Shown one piece after another: positions 9,019-19,700 of a DNA stretch of 64,000 nucleotides. A program made the translations under genes and the position numbers. Below the pieces are notes generated by a model. It did not search any database. It had not been told where the DNA came from and saw only the letters and a list, made by a program, of their open reading frames with translations. Every line of letters begins with the position of its first letter. The first letter of the stretch is position 1. The stretch is from an uncultured Paracoccaceae bacterium (lineage in GTDB: Bacteria; Pseudomonadota; Alphaproteobacteria; Rhodobacterales; Rhodobacteraceae), in assembly GCA_947498645.1 (NCBI GenBank), contig CANMKS010000001.1, positions 62,001 through 126,000 of the forward strand, in the 5' to 3' direction.

Positions 9019-10620
9019 ATGGACTATATAAAACTCATTCTTTTGGGAATCGTGACACTTGTGGCAGCAATGGCCGCAAGCTGGGCACATGATTTGGCCT
9101 ACCAGGTACATGCAATGCTGATCATGGTGATCGCATTTGGCATGTTCATCTGGGTTTTGCGCCAAACCGACGAAATCAAACCCGAACCACAAGACGGGAT
9201 CTATTCCGACGGCGTGATCCGCGCAGGCGTGATCGCCACAGCGTTTTGGGGCATCGCGGGGTTTCTGGTCGGCACATTCATTGCCTTCCAACTGGCGTTT
9301 CCCGAACTCAACTTTGATTGGGGCCAGCCCTTTACCAACTTTGGGCGTCTTAGACCGCTGCACACAAGTGCGGTGATTTTCGCCTTTGGGGGCAACGCCC
9401 TGATCGCCACCTCCTTTTATGTAGTGCAACGCACCAGCGGCGTGAAGCTGTGGGGCGGGAACGCTGCCTGGTTTGTCTTCTGGGGGTATCAGCTTTTCAT
9501 CGTGCTTGCCGCGACTGGGTATCTTCTGGGTGCCACCCAGTCCAAAGAATACGCAGAGCCCGAGTGGTATGTGGATATCTGGCTGACGATCGTCTGGCTG
9601 GCCTATCTCGCTGTTTTCCTTGGCACGATCTACATGCGCCGTGAACGGCACATCTATGTCGCCAACTGGTTCTTTTTGAGCTTCATCATCACCGTTGCCA
9701 TGTTGCATGTGATCAACAACCTGTCGATCCCTGTCAGCTTTTGGGGTTCCAAGTCTGTGCAGGTCTTTTCGGGCGTGCAGGATGCGATGACGCAGTGGTG
9801 GTATGGACACAATGCGGTTGGGTTCTTCCTTACAGCCGGTTTTCTGGGGATGATGTACTATTTCGTGCCCAAGCAAGCCGGCCGTCCGGTTTATTCCTAC
9901 AAACTGTCCATCATCCACTTCTGGGCGCTGATCTTTCTGTATATCTGGGCGGGTCCGCACCACCTGCATTACACAGCATTGCCTGACTGGGCATCGACCC
10001 TTGGTATGGTCTTTTCGATCATTCTGTGGATGCCAAGCTGGGGTGGGATGATCAACGGCCTGATGACGCTGCAAGGTGCATGGGACAAGCTGCGCACAGA
10101 CCCGATCATGCGGATGTTTGTGCTGTCGCTGGGTTTCTACGGCATGTCCACATTTGAGGGGCCAATGATGTCGATCCGCGCGGTCAACAGCCTGTCACAC
10201 TACACAGACTGGACCATCGGGCACGTACACTCTGGCGCGCTTGGCTGGAACGGCATGATCACCTTCGCCTGCATCTACTTCCTGACGCCAAAGCTGTGGG
10301 GCCGTAAGCAGATGTATTCGATGTCGGCCATCAACTGGCACTTCTGGCTCGCCACACTGGGTATCGTCCTTTACGCGGCGTCCATGTGGGTCACGGGCAT
10401 CATGGAAGGCCTGATGTGGCGTGAAGTCGACGACCAGGGCTTCTTGGTGAACTCTTTCGCTGACACCGTCAGTGCCAAGTTCCCCATGTATGTGGTCCGC
10501 GGCCTTGGGGGCGTTCTGTTCCTCTCTGGTGCGCTGGTCATGGTCTGGAACATGTGGATGACCATTCGCGGGGCAAAACCCGCGACGGCCACTCTGCCTC
10601 ACGCAACACCTGCTGAATAA
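9019..10620 (+). CDS. ccoN: cbb3-type cytochrome c oxidase subunit I
   Basis: A 533-residue catalytic subunit of the high-affinity haem-copper oxidase (class C). It is a polytopic inner-membrane protein holding haem b and the haem b3-CuB centre. The low-spin haem ligand region ([12 protein letters not shown]), the CuB/haem b3 region [11 protein letters not shown] and the [13 protein letters not shown] segment are all visible, and length is normal for the family. The ATG at 9019 follows a GAGGG ribosome site. It is the first gene of ccoNOQP, with the FNR box about 88 bp upstream, and is followed 10 bp later by ccoO. Confidence 0.97.
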   Translation: MDYIKLILLGIVTLVAAMAASWAHDLAYQVHAMLIMVIAFGMFIWVLRQTDEIKPEPQDGIYSDGVIRAGVIATAFWGIAGFLVGTFIAFQLAFPELNFDWGQPFTNFGRLRPLHTSAVIFAFGGNALIATSFYVVQRTSGVKLWGGNAAWFVFWGYQLFIVLAATGYLLGATQSKEYAEPEWYVDIWLTIVWLAYLAVFLGTIYMRRERHIYVANWFFLSFIITVAMLHVINNLSIPVSFWGSKSVQVFSGVQDAMTQWWYGHNAVGFFLTAGFLGMMYYFVPKQAGRPVYSYKLSIIHFWALIFLYIWAGPHHLHYTALPDWASTLGMVFSIILWMPSWGGMINGLMTLQGAWDKLRTDPIMRMFVLSLGFYGMSTFEGPMMSIRAVNSLSHYTDWTIGHVHSGALGWNGMITFACIYFLTPKLWGRKQMYSMSAINWHFWLATLGIVLYAASMWVTGIMEGLMWREVDDQGFLVNSFADTVSAKFPMYVVRGLGGVLFLSGALVMVWNMWMTIRGAKPATATLPHATPAE

Positions 10621-10630
10621 GGACCGGATC

Positions 10631-11356
10631 ATGGCATTTCTTGATAAACACGCGATCCTGGAAAAAAGCCCGACACTGCTTTTGACCGCCTCATTGCTGG
10701 TTGTGACTGTCGGCGGCATCGTCGAAATCGCACCACTGTTCTGGCTCGAAAACACCATCGAGGATGTAGAGGGCGTGCGCCCCTACTCTCCGCTGGAGCT
10801 GACGGGCCGCGACATCTATATTCGTGAAGGCTGCTATGTCTGTCACAGTCAGATGATACGCCCCATGCGCGACGAGGTTGAACGGTACGGCCACTACTCA
10901 CTTGCTGCCGAATCCCAGTACGATCACCCGCATCAATGGGGCTCAAAACGGACCGGGCCCGATGTGGCACGTGTCGGCGGGCGTTATTCGGACGCCTGGC
11001 ATGTGGATCACCTGATGGACCCTCAATCTGTGGTGCCCGAAAGCATCATGCCGAAATATGCCTTCCTTGCTGATGCAAAGATTGACGGGGAACATATTGA
11101 GGCGTTGCTTTCCACCCACCGTTTTGTCGGGGTGCCTTACACCGACGAACAGATCGCCCAGGCCCAGGCAGATTTCCGCGTTCAGGCCGATCCCGAAGGC
11201 GATTGGGACGGGCTGGTGGAACGCTATCCTGGTGCGGCTGTGTCCAACTTTGACGGCCAGCCGGAACTGACCGAGATGGATGCCCTGATTGCCTATTTGC
11301 AGGTCCTTGGCACCATGGTCGACTTTTCAACCTTCACGCCTGATGCAAGCCGATAG
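10631..11356 (+). CDS. ccoO: cbb3-type cytochrome c oxidase subunit II (monohaem cyt c)
   Basis: A 241-residue membrane-anchored cytochrome c. A single N-terminal transmembrane helix ([20 protein letters not shown]) is followed by the haem c motif CYVCH in [15 protein letters not shown], and a Met-rich segment expected to supply the axial ligand. It passes electrons from CcoP to CcoN. It follows ccoN by 10 bp with an AAGGA site and precedes ccoQ, which has a perfect AGGAGG site. Confidence 0.97.
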   Translation: MAFLDKHAILEKSPTLLLTASLLVVTVGGIVEIAPLFWLENTIEDVEGVRPYSPLELTGRDIYIREGCYVCHSQMIRPMRDEVERYGHYSLAAESQYDHPHQWGSKRTGPDVARVGGRYSDAWHVDHLMDPQSVVPESIMPKYAFLADAKIDGEHIEALLSTHRFVGVPYTDEQIAQAQADFRVQADPEGDWDGLVERYPGAAVSNFDGQPELTEMDALIAYLQVLGTMVDFSTFTPDASR

Positions 11357-11367
11357 GAGGCACGAAC

Positions 11368-11568
11368 ATGGATACTTACTCACTCCTGAGGCAAATCGCG
11401 GATAGCTGGGTGCTCTTGGCGATGTTCACGTTCTTTTTGGGCGTTGGCGTCTGGGCCTTTCTGCCCAGTCAGAGTGCGGCGCGCAAAGACGCCAGCATGA
11501 TCCCATTCCGCAATCATGATGGCGCCGACACCCCGGCCGTTGATCAGAAAGGGCAGAACAATGGCTGA
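11368..11568 (+). CDS. ccoQ: cbb3 oxidase small subunit CcoQ
   Basis: A 66-residue membrane peptide with one transmembrane helix (ADSWVLLAMFTFFLGVGVWA) and a short charged cytoplasmic tail. CcoQ stabilises the oxidase, and in Rhodobacter it also relays redox signals. It lies between ccoO and ccoP, preceded by AGGAGG, and its 3' end overlaps the ccoP start by 8 bp. Confidence 0.92.
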   Translation: MDTYSLLRQIADSWVLLAMFTFFLGVGVWAFLPSQSAARKDASMIPFRNHDGADTPAVDQKGQNNG

Positions 11569-12424
11569 TCGTAAAGTTGACGAAGAAACCGGCGTTGATA
11601 CCACAGGCCATTCCTGGGACGGCATTCAAGAGCTGAACAACCCGTTGCCACGATGGTGGCTCTGGACCTTTTATCTGACGATCATCTGGGGCATCGGCTA
11701 TACCATCGCCTACCCTGCATGGCCTATGGTATCGGGTGCAACCGCAGGTGTTCTGGGCTGGTCCGCCCGTGGAACCGTCGCCAATGACATTGCCGAACAT
11801 GACGGGCAGAACGCCAATCTTGTGACCGCCCTGCTGCAAGCCGATATGACGACACTGCCGGAAAATGCGGATCTGAACCGCTATGCCGTCGCCCGTGGTG
11901 GCGCCGTCTTCCGCGCGCAATGTTCGCAGTGTCACGGCTCTGGTGCGGCGGGTGCCACTGGCTATCCCAACCTGTTGGATGACGATTGGCTTTGGGGCGG
12001 CGAGATGGAGCAGATCATCTATTCCGTCACCCACGGCATTCGCAATGAGGTCGATCCGGATGCGCATTGGTCGCAGATGCCGGCCTTCGGCGACATCTTC
12101 ACAAAGGAAGAAACCGCAGCGACCGTCGAATATCTGGTGTCGCTGTCATCGTCGGAATTTGACGCAACCCTCGCCGAGGAAGGTGCGACCCTCTTTCTTG
12201 ACAACTGTGCGGCCTGCCATGGCGACAACGCGATGGGCGACCGGGCGGTAGGTGCACCAAACCTCGCCGACGCCATCTGGCTTTATGGCGGTGATCGCGA
12301 AGCGCTGACCTATAGCGTTGAAAACGCCCGTTTCGGAGTGATGCCCGCATGGGGCCAACGCCTGAGCGAAGAGGATGTGCGCGCCGTGTCCGCCTATGTC
12401 CACGCTTTGGGTGGTGGTGAGTAA
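11561..12424 (+). CDS. ccoP: cbb3-type cytochrome c oxidase subunit III (dihaem cyt c)
   Basis: A 287-residue dihaem cytochrome c. The start is the ATG at 11561 (MADRKVDEETGVDTTGHSWDG), a conserved CcoP N-terminus; an in-frame upstream extension is read-through of ccoQ. One transmembrane helix (FYLTIIWGIGYTIAYPAW) is followed by two haem motifs, CSQCH and CAACH, about 100 residues apart. It accepts electrons from the cytochrome c pool. A strong stem-loop follows the stop, separating this operon from ccoGHIS. Confidence 0.97.
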   Translation: MADRKVDEETGVDTTGHSWDGIQELNNPLPRWWLWTFYLTIIWGIGYTIAYPAWPMVSGATAGVLGWSARGTVANDIAEHDGQNANLVTALLQADMTTLPENADLNRYAVARGGAVFRAQCSQCHGSGAAGATGYPNLLDDDWLWGGEMEQIIYSVTHGIRNEVDPDAHWSQMPAFGDIFTKEETAATVEYLVSLSSSEFDATLAEEGATLFLDNCAACHGDNAMGDRAVGAPNLADAIWLYGGDREALTYSVENARFGVMPAWGQRLSEEDVRAVSAYVHALGGGE

Positions 12425-12460
12425 GCGCATAGGTTGGCCGCTCCACGCTGGCTGACCTAG

Positions 12461-12504
12461 AGTCCCGGAACGACCCTGTTCGCAAAACGTGTCGTTTCGG
12501 GACT
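12461..12504 (+). terminator. Intrinsic terminator-like stem-loop after ccoP
   Basis: AGTCCCGGAACGAC (12461-12474) pairs with GTCGTTTCGGGACT (12491-12504) over 14 bp with one G-U pair and a 16-base loop. It is followed by a short T-containing stretch and, 3 bp later, the FNR box for ccoG. It probably ends ccoNOQP or reduces read-through into ccoGHIS. Confidence 0.65.
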
Positions 12505-12506
12505 TC

Positions 12507-12520
12507 TTGACACAGATCAA
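12507..12520. promoter_or_regulatory. FNR/FnrL box upstream of ccoG
   Basis: TTGAC-acag-ATCAA, the same 14-mer as the hemN/fnrL box, centred about 62 bp upstream of the ccoG ATG. It indicates that the assembly operon ccoGHIS has its own O2-controlled promoter in addition to any read-through from ccoP. Confidence 0.85.
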
Positions 12521-12575
12521 GGCAGGTGTGCGGCGGGCGCGATAGCGTGACGTTGCGAACAGGAAAACCTATACA

Positions 12576-13994
12576 ATGGCTCACGAACCAGCGCCTTCTC
12601 TTTATGCTGCACAAGAACCCGTCTTTCCCCGCAAGGTGAAAGGGTTCTACCGGACGTTCAAATGGTGGATCATGGCGGTCACGCTGGGCATCTACTATCT
12701 GACGCCCTGGATCCGCTGGGACCGCGGCCCGAACTTGCCGGATCAGGCTGTTCTGGTCGATATGGCCAACCGCCGGTTCTACTTCTTCTGGATCGAGATC
12801 TGGTCCCACGAATTCTACTTTGTGGCGGGTCTGCTGATTATGGCGGGGCTGGGGTTGTTCCTGTTCACCTCGGCCTTGGGCCGGGTCTGGTGCGGCTATA
12901 CCTGCCCGCAAACTGTCTGGACCGATCTGTTCATTCTGGTCGAACGCTGGATTGAAGGCGACAGAAACGCCCGAGTCCGCCTTTGGAAGGGCAAATGGAC
13001 GGCGCGCAAATGGCGTTTGCGGATCACCAAATGGACCATCTGGCTTGTCATTGCGATGGCCACAGGCGGTGCCTGGGTGTTTTACTTTGCCGACGCGCCG
13101 ACACTTCTGCGCGATCTGGTCACCCTGTCGGCACACCCTGCAGCAAATATCACAATTTTGATTCTGACGCTGACGACCTTTATCTTTGGCGGTTTCATGC
13201 GCGAGCAGGTCTGCATCTATATGTGCCCCTGGCCCCGGATCCAGGCGGCCATGATGGACCCCGACACGATCACCGTCGCCTACCGCGAATGGCGCGGAGA
13301 GCCGCGCGGCAAGAAACGCGATGGCACCGCCGGGGACTGCATTGATTGCATGGCCTGCGTGAATGTCTGCCCGGTGGGCATCGACATCCGTGATGGCCAG
13401 CAGATGGAATGCATCACATGCGCGCTTTGCATTGATGCCTGCGACGATGTGATGGCGCGCATCGGCAAGCCGCGCGGGTTGATTGATTATCTGGCACTCT
13501 CGGATGAGGAAGCCGAACGCGCCGGAGCCCAGCCAAGACCGTTGTGGCAACATGTGCTGCGCCTGCGCACGATCATCTACACGGCAATGTGGGCGGCGAT
13601 TGGGCTTGGTCTGGTCTATGCTCTGTTCATCCGCAGCGACATCGAGCTGACAGTCAGCCCGGTCCGCAACCCGACATTCGTGCTGCAATCGGATGGTTCC
13701 ATCCGCAATATCTATGATGTGCGCCTGCGCAACAAACTGGGCGATGACCGTCAATTCCACCTGAGCCTGATCAGCGATGATATCCTGCGCATTGAACTGG
13801 AAGGCTTGGGCCGCGAACTCGCAATTGACGTGCCCGCGAATGAGACCATCCTGCAACGGGTCTATGTCACGGCGCGCCCACAGGATCCGGCGGCATCACG
13901 TAACAGCACACCGCTGCGCCTGTGGGTCGAAGACCTGGGCAGTGGCGACAAGGCAAGTTGGGATACGATCTTTAACGGAAGGGAAAGCCAATGA
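12576..13994 (+). CDS. ccoG: cbb3 oxidase assembly iron-sulfur protein CcoG (RdxA/FixG)
   Basis: A 472-residue membrane protein with several transmembrane helices, a VWCGYTCPQTVW motif and two 4Fe-4S ferredoxin-type clusters: CIDCMACVNVCPVGID and CITCALCIDACD. It is the copper-reductase-like assembly factor for the CuB site of cbb3 oxidase. The C-terminal part is the periplasmic immunoglobulin-like FixG domain. The ATG at 12576 has AGGAAA upstream and an FNR box about 60 bp away. It overlaps ccoH by ATGA. Confidence 0.95.
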   Translation: MAHEPAPSLYAAQEPVFPRKVKGFYRTFKWWIMAVTLGIYYLTPWIRWDRGPNLPDQAVLVDMANRRFYFFWIEIWSHEFYFVAGLLIMAGLGLFLFTSALGRVWCGYTCPQTVWTDLFILVERWIEGDRNARVRLWKGKWTARKWRLRITKWTIWLVIAMATGGAWVFYFADAPTLLRDLVTLSAHPAANITILILTLTTFIFGGFMREQVCIYMCPWPRIQAAMMDPDTITVAYREWRGEPRGKKRDGTAGDCIDCMACVNVCPVGIDIRDGQQMECITCALCIDACDDVMARIGKPRGLIDYLALSDEEAERAGAQPRPLWQHVLRLRTIIYTAMWAAIGLGLVYALFIRSDIELTVSPVRNPTFVLQSDGSIRNIYDVRLRNKLGDDRQFHLSLISDDILRIELEGLGRELAIDVPANETILQRVYVTARPQDPAASRNSTPLRLWVEDLGSGDKASWDTIFNGRESQ

Positions 13995-14440
13995 CCGAAA
14001 TCAAAGGATGGCATGTCTTTGCAGGTTTCAGTGCCGCGTTTGGGGTCATCATCGCAGTGAACCTGACACTGGCTTTTCAGGCCGTTGCGACATTTCCGGG
14101 TCTGGCAGTCCGCAACTCCTATGTTGCCAGCCAGTCGTTTGATGCCGATCGCGAGGCGCAACTGGCGCTTGGCTGGGACGTGACGGCGGAGTTGAGCGAT
14201 CATGTGCTGACGTTGACAATTCTTGAAAACGGCAGACCGATCAATCCGGTTATCGAAAGTGCCACATTCGGGCGCGCAACCAATGTCGCCTTTGATGAAA
14301 CGCCAAATTTCGTCTTTGACGGCCAGGCCCTGCGTGCCCCGGTGACCGCAGGTGACGGCAATTGGAACCTGCGCCTGAAGGCCCGCGCCGCCGATGGCAC
14401 GCTGTTCCAGCAGCGCATCATCGTCCGAGGCACCCAATGA
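13991..14440 (+). CDS. ccoH: cbb3 oxidase assembly protein CcoH (FixH)
   Basis: A 149-residue protein of the FixH family: short N-terminal cytoplasmic segment (MTEIKGWHVFAGFSAAFG), one transmembrane helix (FGVIIAVNLTLAFQAVATF) and a periplasmic domain with the conserved NSYVASQSFD segment. CcoH associates with CcoN during assembly. It is coupled to ccoG and ccoI by ATGA overlaps. Confidence 0.9.
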   Translation: MTEIKGWHVFAGFSAAFGVIIAVNLTLAFQAVATFPGLAVRNSYVASQSFDADREAQLALGWDVTAELSDHVLTLTILENGRPINPVIESATFGRATNVAFDETPNFVFDGQALRAPVTAGDGNWNLRLKARAADGTLFQQRIIVRGTQ

Positions 14441-16554
14441 CAGCCGCCTGCCCTGCCTGTGTCGCTGTTCCCTCGGCGGACGAGCTTGATCTGGGTCCAG
14501 CCCTGCAATTCTCGCTTCCCGGCATCCATTGTGCCGCTTGTATCGGCAAGATCGAACGTGGGCTGGCAAAGGTGCAGGGCGTGCAGAATGCGCGGGTGAA
14601 CCTGTCGCTCAAACGGCTTTCGGTGACCGGGCCGGTCAATCCCGAGCACATTGCAGCGACGCTGAGTGATTTGGGCTATGAGGCCTATCCGCTTGATCTT
14701 GAAGCGCTCAACAATGCCCACGACGCCGTTGGGCGTGATTTGCTGATGCGCATGGCTGTGGCGGGCTTTGCGATGATGAATGTGATGCTGTTGTCGGTTG
14801 CGGTCTGGTCGGGTGCCACGGATGCCACTCGCGATCTGTTCCATCTGATATCAGCAGCCATTGCGCTGCCTGTTGTGGCCTATTCCGCCCAGCCCTTCTT
14901 TCGTCATGCCTGGACTGCGCTGCGCGCGAAGCGGCTTAACATGGATGTGCCGATTTCGCTGGCGATTATCCTTGCCGCGGGCATGTCATTGCTTGAGACA
15001 TTGAACAGCGGCGAGGACGCTTATTTTGATGCCGCGCTTTCGCTGACGTTCTTCCTGCTCATCGGGCGCTACATGGATCACCGCACCCGCAGTGCGGCGC
15101 GCTCTGCGGCGAAAGAGCTGACCGCGCTTGAGGTGCAGACCGCGCAGCGGGTGACACCTGACGGGACACAGAAAACGTCAGTTTCAGCGCTTGAAATCGG
15201 CGATCATATCCTTGTTCCCACCGGTGGGCGCGTACCTGTTGATGGTGTCCTGCTGTCGCAGACTGCACTGATGGATCGGTCGTTCCTGACGGGTGAATCC
15301 GCCGCCATTGAAGTGACTGCCGATGCCGTCTTGCAAGCGGGCGAAATCAACGTGGCCGCCCCGCTGACCTTGCGGGCCACGGCGGTGGGTGACGATACAA
15401 CATTGCGTCGCATGGCGCGCATGGTGGAAACCGCCGAAAACAGCCGCAACAGCTATACCGCGTTGGCCGACAAGGCGGCGGCAATCTATGCGCCTGCCGT
15501 GCATCTTCTGGCATTGATGGCCTTTGCAGGATGGGTCATCGCCAATGGTGATGTGCGGCACGCGCTGAACGTCGCCATTGCGGTCCTGATCATCACTTGC
15601 CCATGTGCGCTTGGGTTGGCTGTGCCTGCCGTTTCCACGGCAGCGATCAGCCGCCTTTTTGGCATAGGGTATCTTGTCAAACACGCCACTGCGCTTGAGC
15701 GTCTGTCAGAGGTCACGCGCGTTGTCTTTGACAAGACCGGCACGCTTAGCCAGCCATCGGTGGCGTTGTCTGCGTCTTTCACGGCGGCAGAGCAGTCTGT
15801 GGCCAAGTCATTGGCCCAGGCGTCGCACCATCCGCTGTCGCAAGCGCTGAGTGCGACGCTGGCCGATATCGCGCCTGCCAATGTCACCGATATCAAGGAA
15901 ATTGCGGGCCAGGGTGTGGTGGGTCAATGGCAAGGGCTGACCGTGCGTCTGGGGCGTGGTTGCTGGCTGGGTGCAGATTTTGACGCATTGGGTTTGCAGA
16001 TTGGTGATGCACCCGCAAAGGCAACGCAAGCCCAGGAAGTGCTGCGCGAAGGCGTTACAGACGCGCTGGACGGGCTGAAGATGCCTTGCGAAATTGTCAC
16101 CGGCGATGCGGCTACGCCTGCGCAGGCATTTGCGGCGCAACTTTCCATTCCTGTCACGGCAGATGTGAGGCCAGAGGCCAAACTGGATTATCTGGACAAA
16201 CTGACCGATCAGGGTGAGCGTGTCCTGATGGTTGGGGACGGGCTGAATGATGCAGCAGCTTTGGCGGCGGCACATGCCTCAATCGCGCCTGCATCAGCAC
16301 TGGAGGCATCCCGCAGCGCATCCGACATCGTCATCCTGCGCGACAGCTTTGCCGAATTGCCCCTGCTGCTGCGCATTGCAAGGCTCGCACGGAAGTTGTC
16401 AAAGCAGAACTTTGCCATTGCAGCAGTGTATAACAGCATCGCAATCCCGATTGCCCTGGCCGGATACGCAACCCCGCTGGCGGCTGCCTTGGCGATGTCG
16501 GCATCTTCGATTACAGTCCTGTTGAACGCCCAACGCATAAGGTTTGCAAAATGA
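14437..16554 (+). CDS. ccoI: Copper-translocating P1B-type ATPase CcoI (FixI)
   Basis: A 705-residue P-type ATPase that exports copper to the periplasm for cbb3 oxidase maturation. The start is taken at the ATG at 14437 (MTAACPACVAV), overlapping the ccoH stop. Motifs in order: an N-terminal heavy-metal domain with GIHCAACIG, the TGES phosphatase loop, the membrane copper site CPC (ITCPCALGLAVP), the phosphorylation site DKTGTL and the hinge GDGLNDAAAL. Its position between ccoH and ccoS distinguishes it from the detoxifying CopA pumps. Confidence 0.95.
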   Translation: MTAACPACVAVPSADELDLGPALQFSLPGIHCAACIGKIERGLAKVQGVQNARVNLSLKRLSVTGPVNPEHIAATLSDLGYEAYPLDLEALNNAHDAVGRDLLMRMAVAGFAMMNVMLLSVAVWSGATDATRDLFHLISAAIALPVVAYSAQPFFRHAWTALRAKRLNMDVPISLAIILAAGMSLLETLNSGEDAYFDAALSLTFFLLIGRYMDHRTRSAARSAAKELTALEVQTAQRVTPDGTQKTSVSALEIGDHILVPTGGRVPVDGVLLSQTALMDRSFLTGESAAIEVTADAVLQAGEINVAAPLTLRATAVGDDTTLRRMARMVETAENSRNSYTALADKAAAIYAPAVHLLALMAFAGWVIANGDVRHALNVAIAVLIITCPCALGLAVPAVSTAAISRLFGIGYLVKHATALERLSEVTRVVFDKTGTLSQPSVALSASFTAAEQSVAKSLAQASHHPLSQALSATLADIAPANVTDIKEIAGQGVVGQWQGLTVRLGRGCWLGADFDALGLQIGDAPAKATQAQEVLREGVTDALDGLKMPCEIVTGDAATPAQAFAAQLSIPVTADVRPEAKLDYLDKLTDQGERVLMVGDGLNDAAALAAAHASIAPASALEASRSASDIVILRDSFAELPLLLRIARLARKLSKQNFAIAAVYNSIAIPIALAGYATPLAAALAMSASSITVLLNAQRIRFAK

Positions 16555-16688
16555 ATGTTCTGGTGATTTTGATCCCTGTCTCGCTCATTCTGGGGGCGAT
16601 TGGTCTGGCGGCGTTTATCTGGACGGTGCGCAGCGACCAGTATGATGATGCCGAAGGCAACGCCGCCCGTATTCTGCTGGACGATTGA
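16551..16688 (+). CDS. ccoS: cbb3 oxidase maturation protein CcoS
   Basis: A 45-residue peptide that begins in the ATGA overlap with ccoI. It has one N-terminal transmembrane helix (VLVILIPVSLILGAIGLAAF), then TVRSDQYDDAEGNAARIL, the DQYDD-type tail conserved in CcoS/FixS. CcoS is needed for cofactor insertion into cbb3 oxidase. It ends 13 bp before the convergent dnaE2 stop, with no obvious terminator between them. Confidence 0.92.
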   Translation: MNVLVILIPVSLILGAIGLAAFIWTVRSDQYDDAEGNAARILLDD

Positions 16689-16701
16689 ACGCCCCATGGC
16701 G

Positions 16702-19700
16702 CTAGTGAAAATCCCGTGACTTCGGGATCACCCTGACGTCACGCGGATGCCGTCCGCGCGGATCATGTGGGATTGATTTCCTGACCTCATCAGCATGGGC
16801 CAAGGGCGGGTCCATCTGGTCATGGGACAACCGCTCAAGCGCATCACTGCGGTCTGTCAGGTGGTTGGCCACAACGTGAATGACATCTTCACTGCGCTGC
16901 ACGACCCCTTTTACATCAATCACGCGGGCACGCATGATGACCTTGCGAAATGCCTCCATCACCTTGGGCCAGACCACCAGATTGGCGACACCGGTTTCAT
17001 CCTCGACGGTGATAAAGCACACGCCCTTTGCGCTGCCGGGGCGTTGGCGAATGAGGACGATCCCCGCAAGTTTCACAGACTGCCCATTGCGCATCTGATC
17101 CAGCATCCGGGCCGGCGTATACCCTTGCTTGTCCATGCTGCGGCGAAGGAAGGACATCGGATGGGCCTTAAGGGACAGTCGCGTGGTCTGGTAATCGGCC
17201 ACCACATGTTCGCAAATCGGCATTTGGGGCAGATCGAAACGGATCTCTTCGCCCTCGTCCTTATGCTCGGCAAAAAGTGGCAAATCAGGCGCATCCCGCA
17301 GCGCCCGCGCATCCCACAACGCTTGTCTGCGATCTAATGTCATCGAGCGTACAGCATCCGCGGCGGCCAGTTTCCGCAATGTACCGGCATCCAGCCTGGC
17401 CCGGTCTTTGAGGTCGCCAAGATCGGCGAAAGGCCGCACTCTCGCGTCCATGATGCGCTGTGCCATCTCTTGGCGCATACCGTCCACCTGCCGCAGTCCC
17501 AAACGCACCGCGAACTGGCCGGGCGTGATGGGTTCAAGCGTGTTGTCCCAATCGCTGTAGTTGACATCAGGCCCGCGCACGACCTTGCCATGCTCGCGGG
17601 CATCGCGGACGATCTGCGCTGGCGCATAAAACCCCATTGGCTGTGAATTGAGCAAAGCCACACAGAACACATCCGGGTAGTGGCATTTGATCCAGCTGGA
17701 AACATAGACCAGATGCGCAAAACTGGCTGCGTGACTTTCGGGGAAGCCATAATCACCGAACCCTTTGATCTGGTTGAAACAGCGCGTTGCAAATTCCGGG
17801 GCATATCCGCGGCGGATCATGCGACCGACCATCTTTTCCTCAAGCTCTCCTATCGTGCCTTTGGACCGGAATGTGGCCATGGCCTTGCGTAGCTGGTTGG
17901 CCTCATCGGGGCTGAATTCTGCCGCGACCATAGCCAGCTTCATCGCCTGTTCCTGAAAGATCGGCACACCTTTGGTCCGGCTCAGCACTTTGCGTAACTC
18001 ACCCGGATCATGTGGCGGGGCGGGTGACGGGTAGTCCTCGGGTTCTTTCCCGGCGCGCCGGCGCAAATAGGGATGCACCATATCGCCCTGAATAGGGCCC
18101 GGTCGCACAATGGCGACCTGAATGACCAGATCGTAAAACTCGCGCGGTTTAAGTCGTGGCAACATGTTCATCTGCGCACGGCTTTCGACCTGAAAGACGC
18201 CAAGACTGTCACCTTTGCACAGCATGTCATAGGTCGCCGGGTCTTCCTGGGGAATGTCCGCCAAGGTAAAGCGTTTGCCATAATGCGCGTCGATCAGATC
18301 AAACGCCTTGCGGATACAGGTGAGCATCCCCAGTGCCAGCACATCGACCTTGAGGATGCGCAACTCATCAATGTCATCCTTATCCCATTCGATGAAACTC
18401 CGTTCCGGCATTGCGCCATTGCCGATGGGCACTGTCTGGGTCAGCGGTTTTTCCGTCAGAATAAACCCGCCCACATGCTGGCCCAAATGACGAGGCATAC
18501 CGATCATTTTATCGGCCAGTTTGATCGTGCGCGCCATGAGCGGATCACGCAGATCAATCCCCGCCTCTGCCGCTTCCCTGGCCCCAACTTCGCGGCCCCA
18601 TGAGCCCCAGATCGTTTTGGCCAGCGCCGTGGTGATATCCTCGGACAGCCCCATGACCTTGCCCACCTCACGCACCGCCATCCGGGGGCGGTAGTGGATG
18701 ACGGTCGCACAGAGTGCGGCCCGGTCGCGCCCGTATTTATCGTAGATATGCTGGATCACCTCCTCGCGTCGCTCATGCTCGAAATCAACGTCGATATCGG
18801 GAGGTTCCTTGCGTTCCTCGCTAATGAAACGCTCAAACAAGAGATCATTTTTGTCGGGGTCCACGGCGGTGACGCCAAGTACATAGCAGACGGCGGAGTT
18901 TGCCGCTGACCCCCTGCCCTGGCACAGGATCGGTGGATCACATTCGTAACGTGCGTAGTTCACGATCTGTTGGATCGTCAGGAAATACTGGGCAATCTCC
19001 AGCTTGGCGATCAGGGCCAACTCCTTGTGCAAGGTCGCCTTCAGCGTCTCAGGCACCCCGTCTGGATAGCGCCAACTGGCCCCTTTCCACGTCAGTTCTT
19101 CAAGGTATTCCTGCGGCGTGCGCCCTGCTGGCACGGTTTCCTGCGGGTATTCATAGGCCAGTTCCCGCAAGTCGAAATTGCAGGCATCCGCAACCGTGCG
19201 CGTCGCCCGGATCGCATGTGGCCACTCGGCAAAGAGCCGGACCATTTGCGCAGGCGATTTCAGGTGCCGTTCAGCGTTGGCATCCAACAGGAACCCTGCC
19301 TTGTGAATGGTGGTCTTGTGCAGGATGCAGGTCATCACATCCTGCAAAGGCCTTTGTTCAGGCGCATGATAATGCACGTCGTTGGTCGCCAGAATGCACA
19401 TGCCGTTGGCCTTGGCCAGCGCATCCAGCCGATTGATCCGCGCCCTGTCATCGCCGCGGTAAAGATAGCTGGCGGCAATATGTTGCAGCATCGGCAACGC
19501 ACGCCTGAGGCGGCTGAACCCGGCGCTGAAGTGATCCAGATCAGGACCGGGTAACGCAATCAGTTGCACCCCCGTGCCATGCTTTGCCAGATCATCCAGC
19601 GTGATGTCGCACTGGCCCTTGGCCTGCCATGCGCCATCAACATCTTGCATTTTTCCCTTTGAAAGCAATGTACAAAGCCGCCCGTAGGCGGCACGATCCT

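Noticed and set aside
8485-10074. Long minus-strand frame opposite fnrL and ccoN
   Set aside because: Antisense to strong genes; no domain or ribosome site.
12099-13856. Long open frame on the minus strand (585 codons) opposite ccoP/ccoG
   Set aside because: It is antisense to well-supported cco genes and its composition (Gln, His, Arg, Asp rich) is that of a shadow frame.
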